Shown: positions 52,152 through 64,000 of the stretch, one piece after another
Layout of the letters: each line of letters opens with the position of its first letter
How positions within the stretch are numbered: the first letter of the stretch is position 1
NCBI RefSeq assembly: GCF_029958925.1
Contig: NZ_CP124616.1
Coordinates: 1,240,001 to 1,304,000, forward strand
Reading direction: 5' to 3'
Length of the DNA stretch: 64,000 bases
From: Tropicibacter oceani
Lineage (GTDB): Bacteria > Pseudomonadota > Alphaproteobacteria > Rhodobacterales > Rhodobacteraceae
Notes under the pieces: model-generated
What the model saw: the letters and a program-made list of their open reading frames with translations, nothing else
Database searches by the model: none
Told to the model about the DNA's origin: nothing
Made by a program: the position numbers and the translations under genes

Positions 52152-52555
52152 CAGACCTGCTCCAGCTCGACCAGGCAGCCGTTGAAATCCTTGGGGTGCA
52201 GGAACAGCACCGGCTTGCCATGGGCGCCGATCTTCGGCTCTCCGGTGCCCAGAACGCGGGCGCCGGTTTGCTGCAGGTGATCGCGCGCCGCGATGATATC
52301 GTCGACTTCATAGCAGATGTGGTGAATGCCGCCCGACGGGTTCTTTTCCAGGAAACCGTTGATCGGGCTGTTGTCGCCAAGCGGAAAAAGCAATTCTATC
52401 TTGGTGTTAGGCAGTTCGATGAAGATCACCGTGACGCCGTGATCGGGTTCATCCTGGGGCGCGCCGACCTTGGCGCCCAGGGCGTTGCGATATTGCGCGG
52501 CGGCGGCCTCCAGGTCCGGGACGGCGATTGCGACATGGTTCAGACGACCGATCAT
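52151..52555 (-). CDS. mce: methylmalonyl-CoA epimerase
   Basis: The 134-residue glyoxalase-fold enzyme converts (S)- to (R)-methylmalonyl-CoA in the propionyl-CoA to succinyl-CoA route. Metal-ligand segments LNHVAIAVPDLEAA, GIHHICYEVDDI and CLVELEQV are visible, and the length is standard. It is the first gene of a two-gene operon with DUF1467. Confidence 0.9.
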   Translation of the reverse strand: MIGRLNHVAIAVPDLEAAAAQYRNALGAKVGAPQDEPDHGVTVIFIELPNTKIELLFPLGDNSPINGFLEKNPSGGIHHICYEVDDIIAARDHLQQTGARVLGTGEPKIGAHGKPVLFLHPKDFNGCLVELEQV

Positions 52556-52690
52556 GGGGGTTCTCCTACGTATCCTTGTTGCAACAGGTTATGGCGCGAC
52601 AGACCCAGCCGGACAAGGCGGTGCGGCCTTTAACCGCTTGTTCACCCTGTTGAGGGCAGCATGAAGCCCTACCTGCCACTGGAGGGGATC

Positions 52691-53413
52691 ATGGACGACT
52701 ATCGAGACGACCTGGAAGTGCAACATCGGCGGCCCACGGCGACCCGCCCCCTGCTGGGACTGACGGTCCTGGTGGTCGAAGACAGCCGTTTTGCCTGTGA
52801 CGCCATGCGGCTTTTGTGTTTGCGCTCGGGCGCGCGCATCCGGCGCGCCGATTGCATCAAGTCCGCGCGCCGTCACCTGCAGGTCTATCGCCCCAGCGTG
52901 GCGATCATCGACCTTGGGCTGCCTGATGGCTCTGGCGCGGAACTGATCGCTGAACTGGCCCATACATCGCCGCGCATCGACGTGCTTCTGGGCACCAGCG
53001 GTGACAGTTTTTCCGAAGACGTGGCCATGGCCGCCGGGGCGGACGGCTTTCTGGCCAAGCCGATCGAATCGGTGCTGGTGTTTCAAAGCAAAATCCTGTC
53101 GGCGCTGCCGCCAGAACGCCAGCCGAACGGCCCGCGCCTGGTCAGCGATGATCCGGTCCGTCCGGACCCGATGGCCTACCGCGATGACATGGCCCATGCC
53201 GCCGACGTGCTGGACGAACGCGGCGACGGGCGGATGCTGGACTATCTCGCGCAGTTCCTGCGCGGTGTCGCCCACAGCGCCGGAGACGGATCGCTGCAAA
53301 AGGCCGCCGAGGACCTGGCCGAGGCCCGCGCCAAGGGTCGTCCACTGCAGGCGGTCATCGCCCGGGTCGCGGCGCTGATCCAGGATCGGCTTTCGGACCG
53401 GGTGGCCATCTGA
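52691..53413 (+). CDS. response regulator with REC domain
   Basis: The 240-residue protein has one receiver domain at residues 25-130: VLVVEDSRF acidic pair, phospho-acceptor Asp74 in IIDLGLPDG, Thr/Ser102-103 and Lys123 in FLAKP. The C-terminal 100 residues are helical with no DNA-binding motif; the family may act through protein contacts, perhaps with an Hpt-like helical bundle. The ATG at 52691 follows GGAGGGGATC; the frame extends to 52661. Confidence 0.85.
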   Translation: MDDYRDDLEVQHRRPTATRPLLGLTVLVVEDSRFACDAMRLLCLRSGARIRRADCIKSARRHLQVYRPSVAIIDLGLPDGSGAELIAELAHTSPRIDVLLGTSGDSFSEDVAMAAGADGFLAKPIESVLVFQSKILSALPPERQPNGPRLVSDDPVRPDPMAYRDDMAHAADVLDERGDGRMLDYLAQFLRGVAHSAGDGSLQKAAEDLAEARAKGRPLQAVIARVAALIQDRLSDRVAI

Positions 53414-53571
53414 CCCCAGCTCAGGCCGCCCCCGGCCTGACGCGTCCCAGCGCCCAAAGGTACGCCGTTAAGAAAGGTTAATTTTTCACCAAATCCCCGC
53501 AGCCTGAACGCAAGTGTGCCACAATTGCCCTGCAACTTTGCGGCGAATTTGGCAAATCGGAGACAAGGGAC

Positions 53572-53814
53572 ATGGGGACACAGGCCGCAATGATGATGGC
53601 GCTGGCAACGGTTGGGTTGCTGCTTCCGCTGGTGTTGATCAAGTACTACGTGAAAAAGGTCACGATGGAAAAGGACGGGGAACAGGCCGCCTATCGCCGC
53701 AACGAGGCAGGGCGCCTGATGATCATGACCGCCATGTCGGCCCTGATGTTCGGGCTGGTCATCGCCTTTGGTTCCCAGGTCGTCGCGCCGGAAATGATGG
53801 CCGCGGTCCACTAG
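53572..53814 (+). CDS. small membrane protein, hypothetical
   Basis: The 80-residue protein has two hydrophobic helices (MMMALATVGLLLPLVLIKYY and LMIMTAMSALMFGLVIAFGS) joined by a charged loop. GGAGACAAGGGAC precedes the ATG. A terminator follows directly. Function unknown. Confidence 0.65.
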   Translation: MGTQAAMMMALATVGLLLPLVLIKYYVKKVTMEKDGEQAAYRRNEAGRLMIMTAMSALMFGLVIAFGSQVVAPEMMAAVH

Positions 53815-53840
53815 GGCAGGGGCACCAACCTCAAGACAAC

Positions 53841-53880
53841 AAAAAGCCCCGCCTGCGTCACGCAGCGGGGCTTTGTCTTT
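53841..53880. terminator. bidirectional intrinsic terminator
   Basis: AAAGCCCCG-C-CTGCG and CGCAG-CGGGGCTTT form a long stem with loop TCA between convergent genes. A-rich sequence on one side and T-rich sequence on the other allow it to serve the small membrane protein gene and aspS. Confidence 0.8.
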
Positions 53881-53919
53881 TTCAAGCTGTCCGACGCGCC
53901 GGATGATCCGGCGCCGAAA

Positions 53920-55701
53920 TCAGTCTTGCGGGATCACCCGCAGGCCCAGCTCCATCAACTGGTCCGAGGTCGGATCTGAGGGCGCCTGCATCATCAGGTC
54001 TTCGGCGCGCTGGTTCATCGGGAACATGATGACCTCGCGGATGTTCTGCTGGTCGGCCAGCAGCATCACGATGCGGTCGATCCCGGCGGCGCAGCCACCG
54101 TGCGGCGGGGCGCCGAATTTGAACGCGTTGACCATGCCGCCAAAGCGCTTGATCACCTCGTCCTTGCCATACCCGGCGATTTCAAAGGCCTTGAACATGA
54201 TTTCCGGGCGGTGGTTCCGAATCGCGCCGGACACCAGTTCATAGCCGTTGCAGGCCAGGTCGTACTGATAGCCCTTGACCGCCAGCGGATCGCCCATCAG
54301 CGCCTCCATCCCGCCCTGCGGCATGGAAAACGGGTTGTGTTCAAAGTCGATCTTGCCGCTTTCCTCGTCCTTTTCGTAGATCGGGAAGTCCACGATCCAG
54401 GCAAAGGCAAAACGGTTCAGATCGGTCAGGCCCAGTTCATCGCCGATGACGGTGCGCGCCTTGCCCGCGACCTTTTCAAAGACCGCCGGCTTGCCGCCCA
54501 GGAAAAACGCCGCATCGCCAATGCCCAGCCCCAGTTGCTGGCGGATCGCCTCGGTGCGCTCGGGGCCGATATTCTTTGCCAGCGGGCCGGCGGCTTCCAT
54601 GCCCTCACCCTGGTCGCGCCAGAAGATGTACCCCATCCCCGGCAGGCCCTCTTTCTGGGCAAAGGCGTTCATGCGGTCGCAGAACTTGCGGCTGCCGCCT
54701 GTCGGCGCCGGAATGGCGCGGATTTCGGTGCCGTCCTGCTCCAAAAGCTTGGCAAAGATCGCGAAACCAGACCCGCGGAAATGCTCGGACACGTCCTGCA
54801 TTTCGATCGGGTTGCGCAGGTCGGGCTTGTCGGTGCCGTATTTCAGCGCCGCCTCTTTATAGGGGATCTGCGGCCAGTCCTGCGGCGCATCGACCTTGCG
54901 GCCCCCGCCGAATTCCTCGAACACGCCCGCGATCACCGGGGCAATGGTGTCAAAGACATCCTGCTGCTCGACAAACGACATCTCCATGTCCAGCTGATAG
55001 AAATCGGTCGGGGATCGGTCGGCGCGCGGGTCTTCGTCGCGGAAACAGGGCGCGATCTGGAAGTACTTGTCAAAACCCGACACCATGATCAGCTGCTTGA
55101 ACTGCTGCGGGGCCTGCGGCAGCGCATAGAACTTGCCCGGATGCAGGCGCGACGGCACCAGGAAATCGCGCGCGCCCTCGGGGCTGCTGGCGGTGATGAT
55201 CGGCGTCTGGTATTCGCGGAAATTCTTCTCCCACATGCGCTTGCGCATGCTGGCCACCACGTCCGAACGCAGCGTCATGTTGCGCTGCATCTGCTCGCGG
55301 CGCAGGTCAAGGTAACGATAGCGAAGGCGGGTTTCCTCGGGGTACTCCTGATCGCCGAACACCATCAGCGGCAGTTCCTCGGCGGCGCCCAGCACCTCCA
55401 TGTCGCGCACGAAAACTTCGATTTCGCCGGTCGGCAGCTTGGGGTTCACCAGATCGGCGTCACGCGCCTTGACGCTGCCGTCGATGCGGATGCACCATTC
55501 GCTGCGCACCTTTTCGACCTGCGCAAACACCGGGCTGTCAGGATCGCAAAGCACCTGCGTGATGCCGTAATGGTCGCGCAGGTCGATGAACAGGATGCCG
55601 CCGTGATCGCGGATGCGGTGCACCCAGCCAGACAGGCGAACGGTATCGCCGACATTGGCTTTGGTCAGATCGGCGCAGGAGTGGCTGCGAAAGGCGTGCA
55701 T
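53920..55701 (-). CDS. aspS: aspartyl-tRNA synthetase
   Basis: The 593-residue class II enzyme charges tRNA with aspartate. The N-terminal OB-fold reads [26 protein letters not shown]; motif 2 is in [27 protein letters not shown] and motif 3 in [15 protein letters not shown]. The inserted bacterial GAD domain is present, giving the usual bacterial length. The ATG at 55701 ([12 protein letters not shown]) matches the family start; the frame reaches 55752. Confidence 0.95.
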   Translation of the reverse strand: MHAFRSHSCADLTKANVGDTVRLSGWVHRIRDHGGILFIDLRDHYGITQVLCDPDSPVFAQVEKVRSEWCIRIDGSVKARDADLVNPKLPTGEIEVFVRDMEVLGAAEELPLMVFGDQEYPEETRLRYRYLDLRREQMQRNMTLRSDVVASMRKRMWEKNFREYQTPIITASSPEGARDFLVPSRLHPGKFYALPQAPQQFKQLIMVSGFDKYFQIAPCFRDEDPRADRSPTDFYQLDMEMSFVEQQDVFDTIAPVIAGVFEEFGGGRKVDAPQDWPQIPYKEAALKYGTDKPDLRNPIEMQDVSEHFRGSGFAIFAKLLEQDGTEIRAIPAPTGGSRKFCDRMNAFAQKEGLPGMGYIFWRDQGEGMEAAGPLAKNIGPERTEAIRQQLGLGIGDAAFFLGGKPAVFEKVAGKARTVIGDELGLTDLNRFAFAWIVDFPIYEKDEESGKIDFEHNPFSMPQGGMEALMGDPLAVKGYQYDLACNGYELVSGAIRNHRPEIMFKAFEIAGYGKDEVIKRFGGMVNAFKFGAPPHGGCAAGIDRIVMLLADQQNIREVIMFPMNQRAEDLMMQAPSDPTSDQLMELGLRVIPQD

Positions 55702-56000
55702 GATCGGGATCCTTTGTGGAAGGCCGTATAAAGAGGTCAGGCGCGGATACACCCTTTGAGGGGGCCAAAGTCAAGGCAATCGACCCCTTTTGACGCCATT
55801 TGCGCGCCCCTTGGCTTCTTCTTGGCAAAAATACTCCGGGGGGGCGCCGCAGGCGCGGGGGCAGAGCCCCCCGAACTCGGCCACGGATGGGGCTTGAACC
55901 TACCCGCCCCATGTCTATAACCCACAACAATTTGCGGGCAGGACGCGAGTCACCGGCCCGTTGCCCCATGCCGTACTCATGCCGCCAAACGAGGTCCCCC

Positions 56001-59333
<3,333 letters not shown>

Positions 59334-59358
59334 AACCGCCGACCACTGAAACAGACCC

Positions 59359-59384
59359 AAAGCCCGCCTCACCGGCGGGCTTTT
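59359..59384 (+). terminator. intrinsic terminator of carB
   Basis: AAAGCCCGCC (59359-59368) and GGCGGGCTTT (59374-59383) with a short loop and a following TCTTTG lie 25 bp after the carB stop. Confidence 0.85.
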
Positions 59385-59509
59385 CTTTGCGCTCCGCCAG
59401 CCACCCCGCACCAACCCGTCCCGGTCGCCGTAGGCCGGGCTTCAGCCCGGCCCCACCGGTGCCTTGACCCGCTGTCCCGCCCCTTCGGGTTAGCGTCGTC
59501 GCAAAGAAA

Positions 59510-59533
59510 AAGGCCGCCCCGAGGGACGGCCTT
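59510..59533 (-). terminator. intrinsic terminator of the MipA-like gene
   Basis: AAGGCCG (59510-59516) and CGGCCTT (59527-59533). On the minus strand the stem is followed by TTTCTTTGC, 20 bp past the gene's stop. Confidence 0.8.
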
Positions 59534-59553
59534 GAAACGCGGTGCGACGGGGC

Positions 59554-60306
59554 TCAGAAGCGCCAGTCGAACTTGCGGATCAGCATCAGGCTGACGGTCC
59601 CCTGATCGCGGTCACCGGCCTTGACGATGGGCGAATCCGCCGCATCCCCGGCCATCTGGGTCCAGCCCAGCGTGCCCTGCACGGCCCAGGCTTCTGTCAC
59701 GTCATGGCGCAGGCTCATTTCCAGGCCAAAGGACTTCAATCCACCGTCGGCGTCATAGGCGCGCAGGCGCGTCGCCGTGGTCGGCACCGTGAAATAGGTG
59801 TCCATATAGCTGTCGTCCGCAAAGGACACGCGCGGGCCAAAACGCAGGGTGGTGTTGGATCCGGCGTCGATGATTGCATCGGCGCCAAGGTCGGCAACCA
59901 TGCCTTCGTGGCCGGTCACGCCCTTGCGCAGTGCGCCCCAGGCCTCGGCATAGTCCCAGCGGTACGAGGCCTTCAAACCCAGTTCCAGCGCCGCATCGAC
60001 ATCGTCGATCCCGCGCAGCATCGGGACATCGTCCTTGGTGCGTTCGGACAGATAGCGGAACGACGGCGCAAGGCCAAAGCCAAGCTGGCCGGGCTGGATC
60101 TGCAGCGGCCCAAGCGACAGCGCCTGCAGGCTGCCTGTCAGGGCCACGCCCGCCTTGTAGTCGTCCGATCCTTCGTAGGTCGGTGCCAGGCTGGTCCCAA
60201 GCCCAAGCTCGAACTGGATGTTGCGGTCTTGCGCGGTGGCAAGGCCGGGGACAAGCGCGACGGCAAGGGCGATCAGGCTGGTCGAACGGCGGGTGGGGAA
60301 GGTCAT
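59554..60306 (-). CDS. MipA/OmpV-family outer-membrane protein
   Basis: The 250-residue precursor has a signal peptide (TSLIALAVALVPGLATAQ). Alternating beta-strands such as FELGLGTSLAPTYEGSDDYKAG and SFRYLSERTKDD, and a final aromatic residue (KFDWRF), mark an outer-membrane barrel of the MltA-interacting (MipA/OmpV) family. I chose the ATG at 60306, 4 bp from the GGAGAG site; an ATG at 60309 is adjacent. Confidence 0.85.
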   Translation of the reverse strand: MTFPTRRSTSLIALAVALVPGLATAQDRNIQFELGLGTSLAPTYEGSDDYKAGVALTGSLQALSLGPLQIQPGQLGFGLAPSFRYLSERTKDDVPMLRGIDDVDAALELGLKASYRWDYAEAWGALRKGVTGHEGMVADLGADAIIDAGSNTTLRFGPRVSFADDSYMDTYFTVPTTATRLRAYDADGGLKSFGLEMSLRHDVTEAWAVQGTLGWTQMAGDAADSPIVKAGDRDQGTVSLMLIRKFDWRF

Positions 60307-60326
60307 CATGCTCTCCAATTCGTGAA

Positions 60327-60350
60327 AGGGGCCCCTTGATCGGGCCCCTT
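60327..60350. terminator. GC-rich hairpin between DUF992 and MipA-like genes
   Basis: GGGGCCCC (about 60329-60336) and GGGCCCC (60343-60349) form a stem with loop TTGATC. It lies downstream of the DUF992 stop and ahead of the MipA-like start, so it may attenuate read-through. Confidence 0.6.
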
Positions 60351-60376
60351 GGCATTCATTCATTCATGTCGGCCGC

Positions 60377-60898
60377 TTACTGGGCGGCCTTGAGGGTCAG
60401 CGAGGCCAGGCCAAGCGCCAGGTTCACGCCCTGGACGCCTTCGACACTGACGGGCTGCAGGCCGATCTGCTTTTCGGAACCACCGACCAGGGCATTTGCC
60501 CCAAGGCCAATTCCAAGCGATGCGCCGGCTGATACGCCTACATAGTTGCCCGCCAGGGCATAGTCACCAGGTTTGTTTTGGGCCGTGGTAAAGACCAGCC
60601 ATGTCATATAGCTTTTTTCGGTCTTGCCGATATCCAATCCCAGCTTGTCCATGCTGCCGGCGTAGTTTTCGACCGCCCCGTCGGTGTGCTGAAAGGTGCA
60701 GGTGACGGCCTTGGACGAGCCCAGGAACATCCCCCAGCCGCCTTCGATTTCGCAATCGAGCGTCCCCAGCTGCTGCCCGGTGACTTCGGACGCCGGTTTG
60801 ACGGTGTCCATCTTGTCCTGGATCGTTTGCTGGGCCAGGGCGGGGGCGGCGATCAGGGTTGCCAGGGCCGCGATGGTGCCGAGTTTCGAAAGGGTCAT
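60377..60898 (-). CDS. DUF992-family periplasmic protein
   Basis: The 173-residue precursor has a signal peptide (KLGTIAALATLIAAPALA). The DUF992 region contains GTLDCEIEGGWGMFLGSSKAVTCTF with two cysteines that could form a disulfide, and a glycine-rich part (YVGVSAGASLGIGLGANALVGGS). Function unknown; probably periplasmic. The ATG at 60898 is followed upstream by TTAGGAGACCACC, a good ribosome site. Confidence 0.87.
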   Translation of the reverse strand: MTLSKLGTIAALATLIAAPALAQQTIQDKMDTVKPASEVTGQQLGTLDCEIEGGWGMFLGSSKAVTCTFQHTDGAVENYAGSMDKLGLDIGKTEKSYMTWLVFTTAQNKPGDYALAGNYVGVSAGASLGIGLGANALVGGSEKQIGLQPVSVEGVQGVNLALGLASLTLKAAQ

Positions 60899-61256
60899 GG
60901 TGGTCTCCTAAGGTTTGGAACCGGGCTGGACGAGGTAAGGCAACCAGCCCGGCACTTTTGGCGACGTTTCCAGTTGGGGGCGCGCCAGAACCTGATCCAA
61001 GGATACCCCCTTGGGATGAGGGATGGAAAATTCATAATAATAATGGATAAAGTGAGTAATTCTTATATTCACGCAAGGCTTTGCCGGGAAACGGCTATTC
61101 CAGGTGGGCCGCGGCCCTTTCGTCCGGCAAACCCTGCCGGTTGTTGCAAAAAGGGCGCAGCGCGACGCTCTGCCTATCGAATGACGGCTTTCTGGACGGG
61201 CCGACTGGCCGCTGATAAACCCCCTTTGAAAGCCCGATTTCCAGTAGGAGCAGACC
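60899..61256. promoter_or_regulatory. divergent intergenic region, DUF992/gpmI
   Basis: This 358-bp region holds no gene. The AT-rich stretch 61023-61072 (for example ATAATAATAATGGATAAAG) is a probable promoter area. The gpmI ribosome site AGTAGGAGCAGACC lies just before 61257. Confidence 0.5.
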
Positions 61257-62765
61257 ATGCCCAAACCCGTGATCCTGTGCATTCTTGATGGTTGGGGCCT
61301 GAGGGATGAAACCGAGGCCAACGCGCCCGCGCTTGCCCATACGCCGACGATGGACCGGCTGACGGCGACATGCCCCAATGCGACACTGATCACCTTTGGC
61401 CCCGATGTCGGGCTGCCTAGCGGGCAGATGGGCAATTCCGAAGTGGGCCACACCAATATCGGCGCGGGCCGCGTGGTGGCGATGGACCTTGGCCAGATCG
61501 ACCTGGCGATCGAGGATGGATCGTTCTTCGACAACGCCGCGATCCGGGATTTTGCCGCCGCGCTCAAGGCTTCGGGCGGAACGGCGCATTTGATGGGCGT
61601 GGTGTCTGATGGCGGCGTGCATGGCCACATCAGCCATATCAAGGCCGCGGTAAAGGCGATCTGCGATCAGGGCGTGCCGGTGGTCGTCCATGCCATCACC
61701 GATGGCCGCGACGTTGCGCCGAAATCGGCGGACGGTTTTGTCGCCGACCTTGCCGCCAGCCTGCCCAAGGGCGCGCGCATCGGCACGGTGATTGGCCGCT
61801 ATTACGCCATGGACCGCGATAACCGCTGGGAGCGGGTGCAAACCGCCTATGACGCGATGATCCTGGGCAAGGGCGACAGGGCCGACACCCCGCAGGCGGC
61901 GGTGCAGCAGGCCTATGCCGCCGAAAAGACCGACGAATTCCTGCCCGCCACGGTGATCGGCGATTATGCCGGGGTGCGGGCGGGCGACGGGTTTTTCTGC
62001 CTGAACTTCCGCGCCGACCGCGCGCGCGAAATCCTGGCCGCGATCGGCGATCCGGAATTTGACGGGTTCCAGCGGGACACCCCGCAGTTCGCCGCCCTGC
62101 TGGGGATGGTGGATTATTCAAAGGCGCACAACGCCTATATGACCACCGCCTATCCAAAGCAGACCATCGTCAACACGCTGGGCGAATGGGTCGCCAAACA
62201 TGGCAAGACCCAGTTTCGCCTGGCCGAGACGGAAAAATACCCGCATGTCACCTTTTTCCTGAACGGAGGCCGCGAAACCCCCGAGGAAAACGAAGACCGC
62301 TTCATGCCGAAATCGCCCAAGGTGGCGACCTATGACATGCAGCCGGAAATGAGCGCGGCCGAAGTGACCGAGCATCTTCTGGGCGCCATCGACCACGGCT
62401 ATGACCTGATCGTGGTGAACTATGCGAACCCCGACATGGTGGGCCATACCGGCGATCTGCAGGCCGCGATGAAGGCCTGCGAGGCGGTGGACGAAGGGCT
62501 GGGACAGGTCGTGGCCAAGCTGGAGGATACCGGGGGCGCCATGCTGGTGATCGCCGATCACGGCAATTGCGAAACCATGGTTGATCCTGAAACCGGTGGG
62601 CCGCACACGGCGCATACCACGAACCCTGTGCCGGTGATCCTGTTCGGCGGTCCCAAGGGCGCGCAGATCCGGGCCGGGCGGCTGGCCGACGTGGCGCCGA
62701 CCCTGCTGGAGCTGATGGGGCTGGAACAGCCTGCGGAAATGACCGGGGAAAGCCTGATCTCGTGA
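61257..62765 (+). CDS. gpmI: 2,3-bisphosphoglycerate-independent phosphoglycerate mutase
   Basis: The 502-residue enzyme interconverts 3- and 2-phosphoglycerate in glycolysis. The alkaline-phosphatase-like core starts ILCILDGWGLRDE and has the catalytic Ser in GQMGNSEVGHTNIGAGR; metal ligands are in NYANPDMVGHTGD and IADHGNCETM. Length is standard. The stop overlaps the envC-like start as ATGA-type coupling (TCGTGAAG). Confidence 0.95.
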   Translation: MPKPVILCILDGWGLRDETEANAPALAHTPTMDRLTATCPNATLITFGPDVGLPSGQMGNSEVGHTNIGAGRVVAMDLGQIDLAIEDGSFFDNAAIRDFAAALKASGGTAHLMGVVSDGGVHGHISHIKAAVKAICDQGVPVVVHAITDGRDVAPKSADGFVADLAASLPKGARIGTVIGRYYAMDRDNRWERVQTAYDAMILGKGDRADTPQAAVQQAYAAEKTDEFLPATVIGDYAGVRAGDGFFCLNFRADRAREILAAIGDPEFDGFQRDTPQFAALLGMVDYSKAHNAYMTTAYPKQTIVNTLGEWVAKHGKTQFRLAETEKYPHVTFFLNGGRETPEENEDRFMPKSPKVATYDMQPEMSAAEVTEHLLGAIDHGYDLIVVNYANPDMVGHTGDLQAAMKACEAVDEGLGQVVAKLEDTGGAMLVIADHGNCETMVDPETGGPHTAHTTNPVPVILFGGPKGAQIRAGRLADVAPTLLELMGLEQPAEMTGESLIS

Positions 62766-63883
62766 AGCGGCTTTGCCTGATCCTTGCCCTGCTGGCAGGC
62801 CCCGCCTTTGCCCAAAGCGCGGGGGATGCGGCGCAGGCTGCTGCCGATGCGCTCGAGGCGGCGTCGATCCAGCTGGATCAGGCCGAAAGCGCGCGCGACC
62901 GGGTGGCGGCGCTGACCGGCACAGTGCGCGCCTATGAAGACGGGCTTGCCGCGATGCGCCAGGGGCTGCGCGCGGCGGCGATCCGCGAAACCGAGCTGAG
63001 CCACAAGCTGGCCGCGCAAGAGGCCGAGATTTCCCAGCTGTTGGGCGTGCTCAGTGCGCTCGGCGGTCAGGTGCAACCGCAGACGCTGTTGCATCCGCAG
63101 GGGCCCTTGGGCACGGCGCGGTCCGGGATGCTGGTGGCGGCGGTGACGCCGGGGCTGGCGGACAAGGCCGCGGCGCTGCGCTCGGACCTTCAAGAGGTGA
63201 CGGCGCTGCGCGAGTTGCAGCAAAGCGCGGCCGACACGCTCAAGGAAGGGCTGGCCGGGGTACAGGCCGCCCGGACCGAGCTGAGCCAGGCCATCGCCGA
63301 CCGCACCGACCTGCCGCGCCGCTTTACCGAGGACCCGATCCGAACCGAAATTCTGATCGCCTCGACCGAGACGCTGCAGGGCTTTGCCAGCGGTCTCAGC
63401 CAGATCGTCGAAAACGAGGTGCCGGAAAATCTGCCGCGCATTGCCGGGCAAAAGGGCACGCTGGCCTTGCCGGTGCGCGGCGTGCTGCTGCGCCGGGCGG
63501 GCGAAAGCGATGCCGCCGGGGTGACGCGCCCCGGTATCGTTCTGGCCACCCAACCCAAGGCGCTGGTCACCACGCCCACCGCCGCGACGATCCGTTATAA
63601 CGGGCCGCTGCTGGACTATGGGCTGGTCACCATCCTTGAGCCCCAGGCCGATCTTCTGTTCGTGATTGCCGGTCTGGACGAGGTGTACGGCAAGGCCGGA
63701 CAGGTCCTGCCGGCGGGCAGTCCGGTTGGTCTGATGGGCGGGCAGGCCCTGCAAAGCGGCGACATCCTTTCACCAAACGGTGATAGGGGTGGCGCTGGGC
63801 GTTCGGAAACGCTCTATATAGAAGTGAGAGAAGGCGATGCGCCTGTTGACCCACTGACGTGGTTCGCAACCGACAAGGGATAA
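62762..63883 (+). CDS. EnvC-like murein hydrolase activator
   Basis: The 373-residue precursor has a signal peptide (LCLILALLAGPAFAQ), a long coiled coil (residues about 25-110 and 140-190) and a C-terminal LytM/M23 domain. The catalytic HxxxD and HxH residues of true M23 peptidases are not seen (IRYNGPLLDYGLVTILEP and LYIEVREG instead). This is normal for EnvC, which activates amidases but does not cut peptidoglycan itself. It starts with GTG at 62762 inside the gpmI stop and is followed by a CtpA-type protease, a common alphaproteobacterial order. Confidence 0.87.
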   Translation: MKRLCLILALLAGPAFAQSAGDAAQAAADALEAASIQLDQAESARDRVAALTGTVRAYEDGLAAMRQGLRAAAIRETELSHKLAAQEAEISQLLGVLSALGGQVQPQTLLHPQGPLGTARSGMLVAAVTPGLADKAAALRSDLQEVTALRELQQSAADTLKEGLAGVQAARTELSQAIADRTDLPRRFTEDPIRTEILIASTETLQGFASGLSQIVENEVPENLPRIAGQKGTLALPVRGVLLRRAGESDAAGVTRPGIVLATQPKALVTTPTAATIRYNGPLLDYGLVTILEPQADLLFVIAGLDEVYGKAGQVLPAGSPVGLMGGQALQSGDILSPNGDRGGAGRSETLYIEVREGDAPVDPLTWFATDKG

Positions 63884-63891
63884 GATTGGAT

Positions 63892-64000
63892 ATGAAGAAA
63901 TTCATGATGGCCGCATGTGGCGGCGCGCTGGCCTCGGTGGTGGCGACCACGCAATTCGTTGGCCCTCTGCTGGCGCAGGAACAGAACCGCCCCACCAACG
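63892..64000 (+). CDS. ctpA: S41-family C-terminal processing peptidase, N-terminal start (cut by window end)
   Basis: Only 36 residues are visible: MKKFMMAACGGALASVVATTQ then FVGPLLAQEQNRPTN, a signal peptide plus the beginning of the mature protein. The assignment rests on position directly after an EnvC-like gene and on the signal; the PDZ and protease domains lie outside the window. Confidence 0.6.
   Translation, partial: MKKFMMAACGGALASVVATTQFVGPLLAQEQNRPTN

Noticed and set aside
54100-55731. Long plus-strand open frame opposite aspS
   Set aside because: It is an antisense shadow; it has no ribosome site and its composition follows the third-codon bias of aspS.

Overview
The window looks like a chromosome segment of an alphaproteobacterium of the Rhodobacteraceae (Roseobacter type). 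It is GC-rich. The right third carries genes typical of that family in ordinary chromosomal order: NDUFA9-like protein, DUF6455 and DUF1467 proteins, aspS, carB, MipA and DUF992 proteins, and gpmI-envC-ctpA. This assignment is inferred from protein families, not from a marker gene. There are two halves: an accessory region (1 to about 46720) and a core region (46721 to 64000). A tRNA-Leu gene, whose 3' end faces the accessory side, separates them.

The accessory half begins with the 3' end of a UvrD-type helicase gene (1-753), followed by a dense defence island in three modules. Module A (950-6672, minus strand) is an unrecognised 979-residue protein translationally coupled to an SNF2/RapA-type helicase. 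Module B (6779-13972, plus strand) is a UvrD-like helicase followed by overlapping drmA and drmB, the two core genes of DISARM. Module C (14027-20308, minus strand) is a tight six-gene operon: a 5-cytosine methyltransferase, a Vsr nick endonuclease, a GHKL (MORC/MutL-like) ATPase, an HNH nuclease, an SNF2 helicase and a free-standing EcoRII-N-like DNA-recognition domain. DISARM's PLD protein DrmC is absent. Inference: this is a composite of DISARM core and a 5mC-marked, ATPase-driven restriction system. It is the best candidate here for an undescribed system.

From 20741 to 27208 lies a Tn7-like transposition module (TnsA, TnsB, TnsC and TniQ homologues) followed by an AbrB-type antitoxin and a Doc toxin. 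A repeated CGACA/GGACA array at 27417-27493 resembles a TnsB-bound transposon end. I found no matching left end, so I cannot say whether the defence island is cargo of this element.

From 27575 to about 46720 the DNA is broken up by three copies of a 1.05-kb IS5-family element (28099-29148, 32153-33241, 44188-45237) and by fragments of other elements. Between copies 1 and 2 is a NitT/TauT-type ABC transporter. Between copies 2 and 3 is a carbohydrate-acid cluster: a RuBisCO-like protein (OiaX type), a DUF1537 kinase (OiaK type), a divergent ApnO-like oxidoreductase, a FadR-type regulator, a ROK regulator and a FrcBCA-like sugar importer. Together these suggest D-apionate catabolism linked to sugar uptake. 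The IS flanks lack matching target duplications and interrupt different genes on their two sides, which points to recombination between copies.

The core half (46955-64000) holds housekeeping and envelope genes: an NDUFA9-like protein, three tandem overlapping DUF6455 genes, an M48 lipoprotein protease, a DUF167 protein, a nitroreductase, an EI24 membrane protein, a DUF1467 protein with methylmalonyl-CoA epimerase, a response regulator, aspS, carB, a MipA-like porin, a DUF992 protein, gpmI, an EnvC-like activator and the start of a CtpA-type protease.
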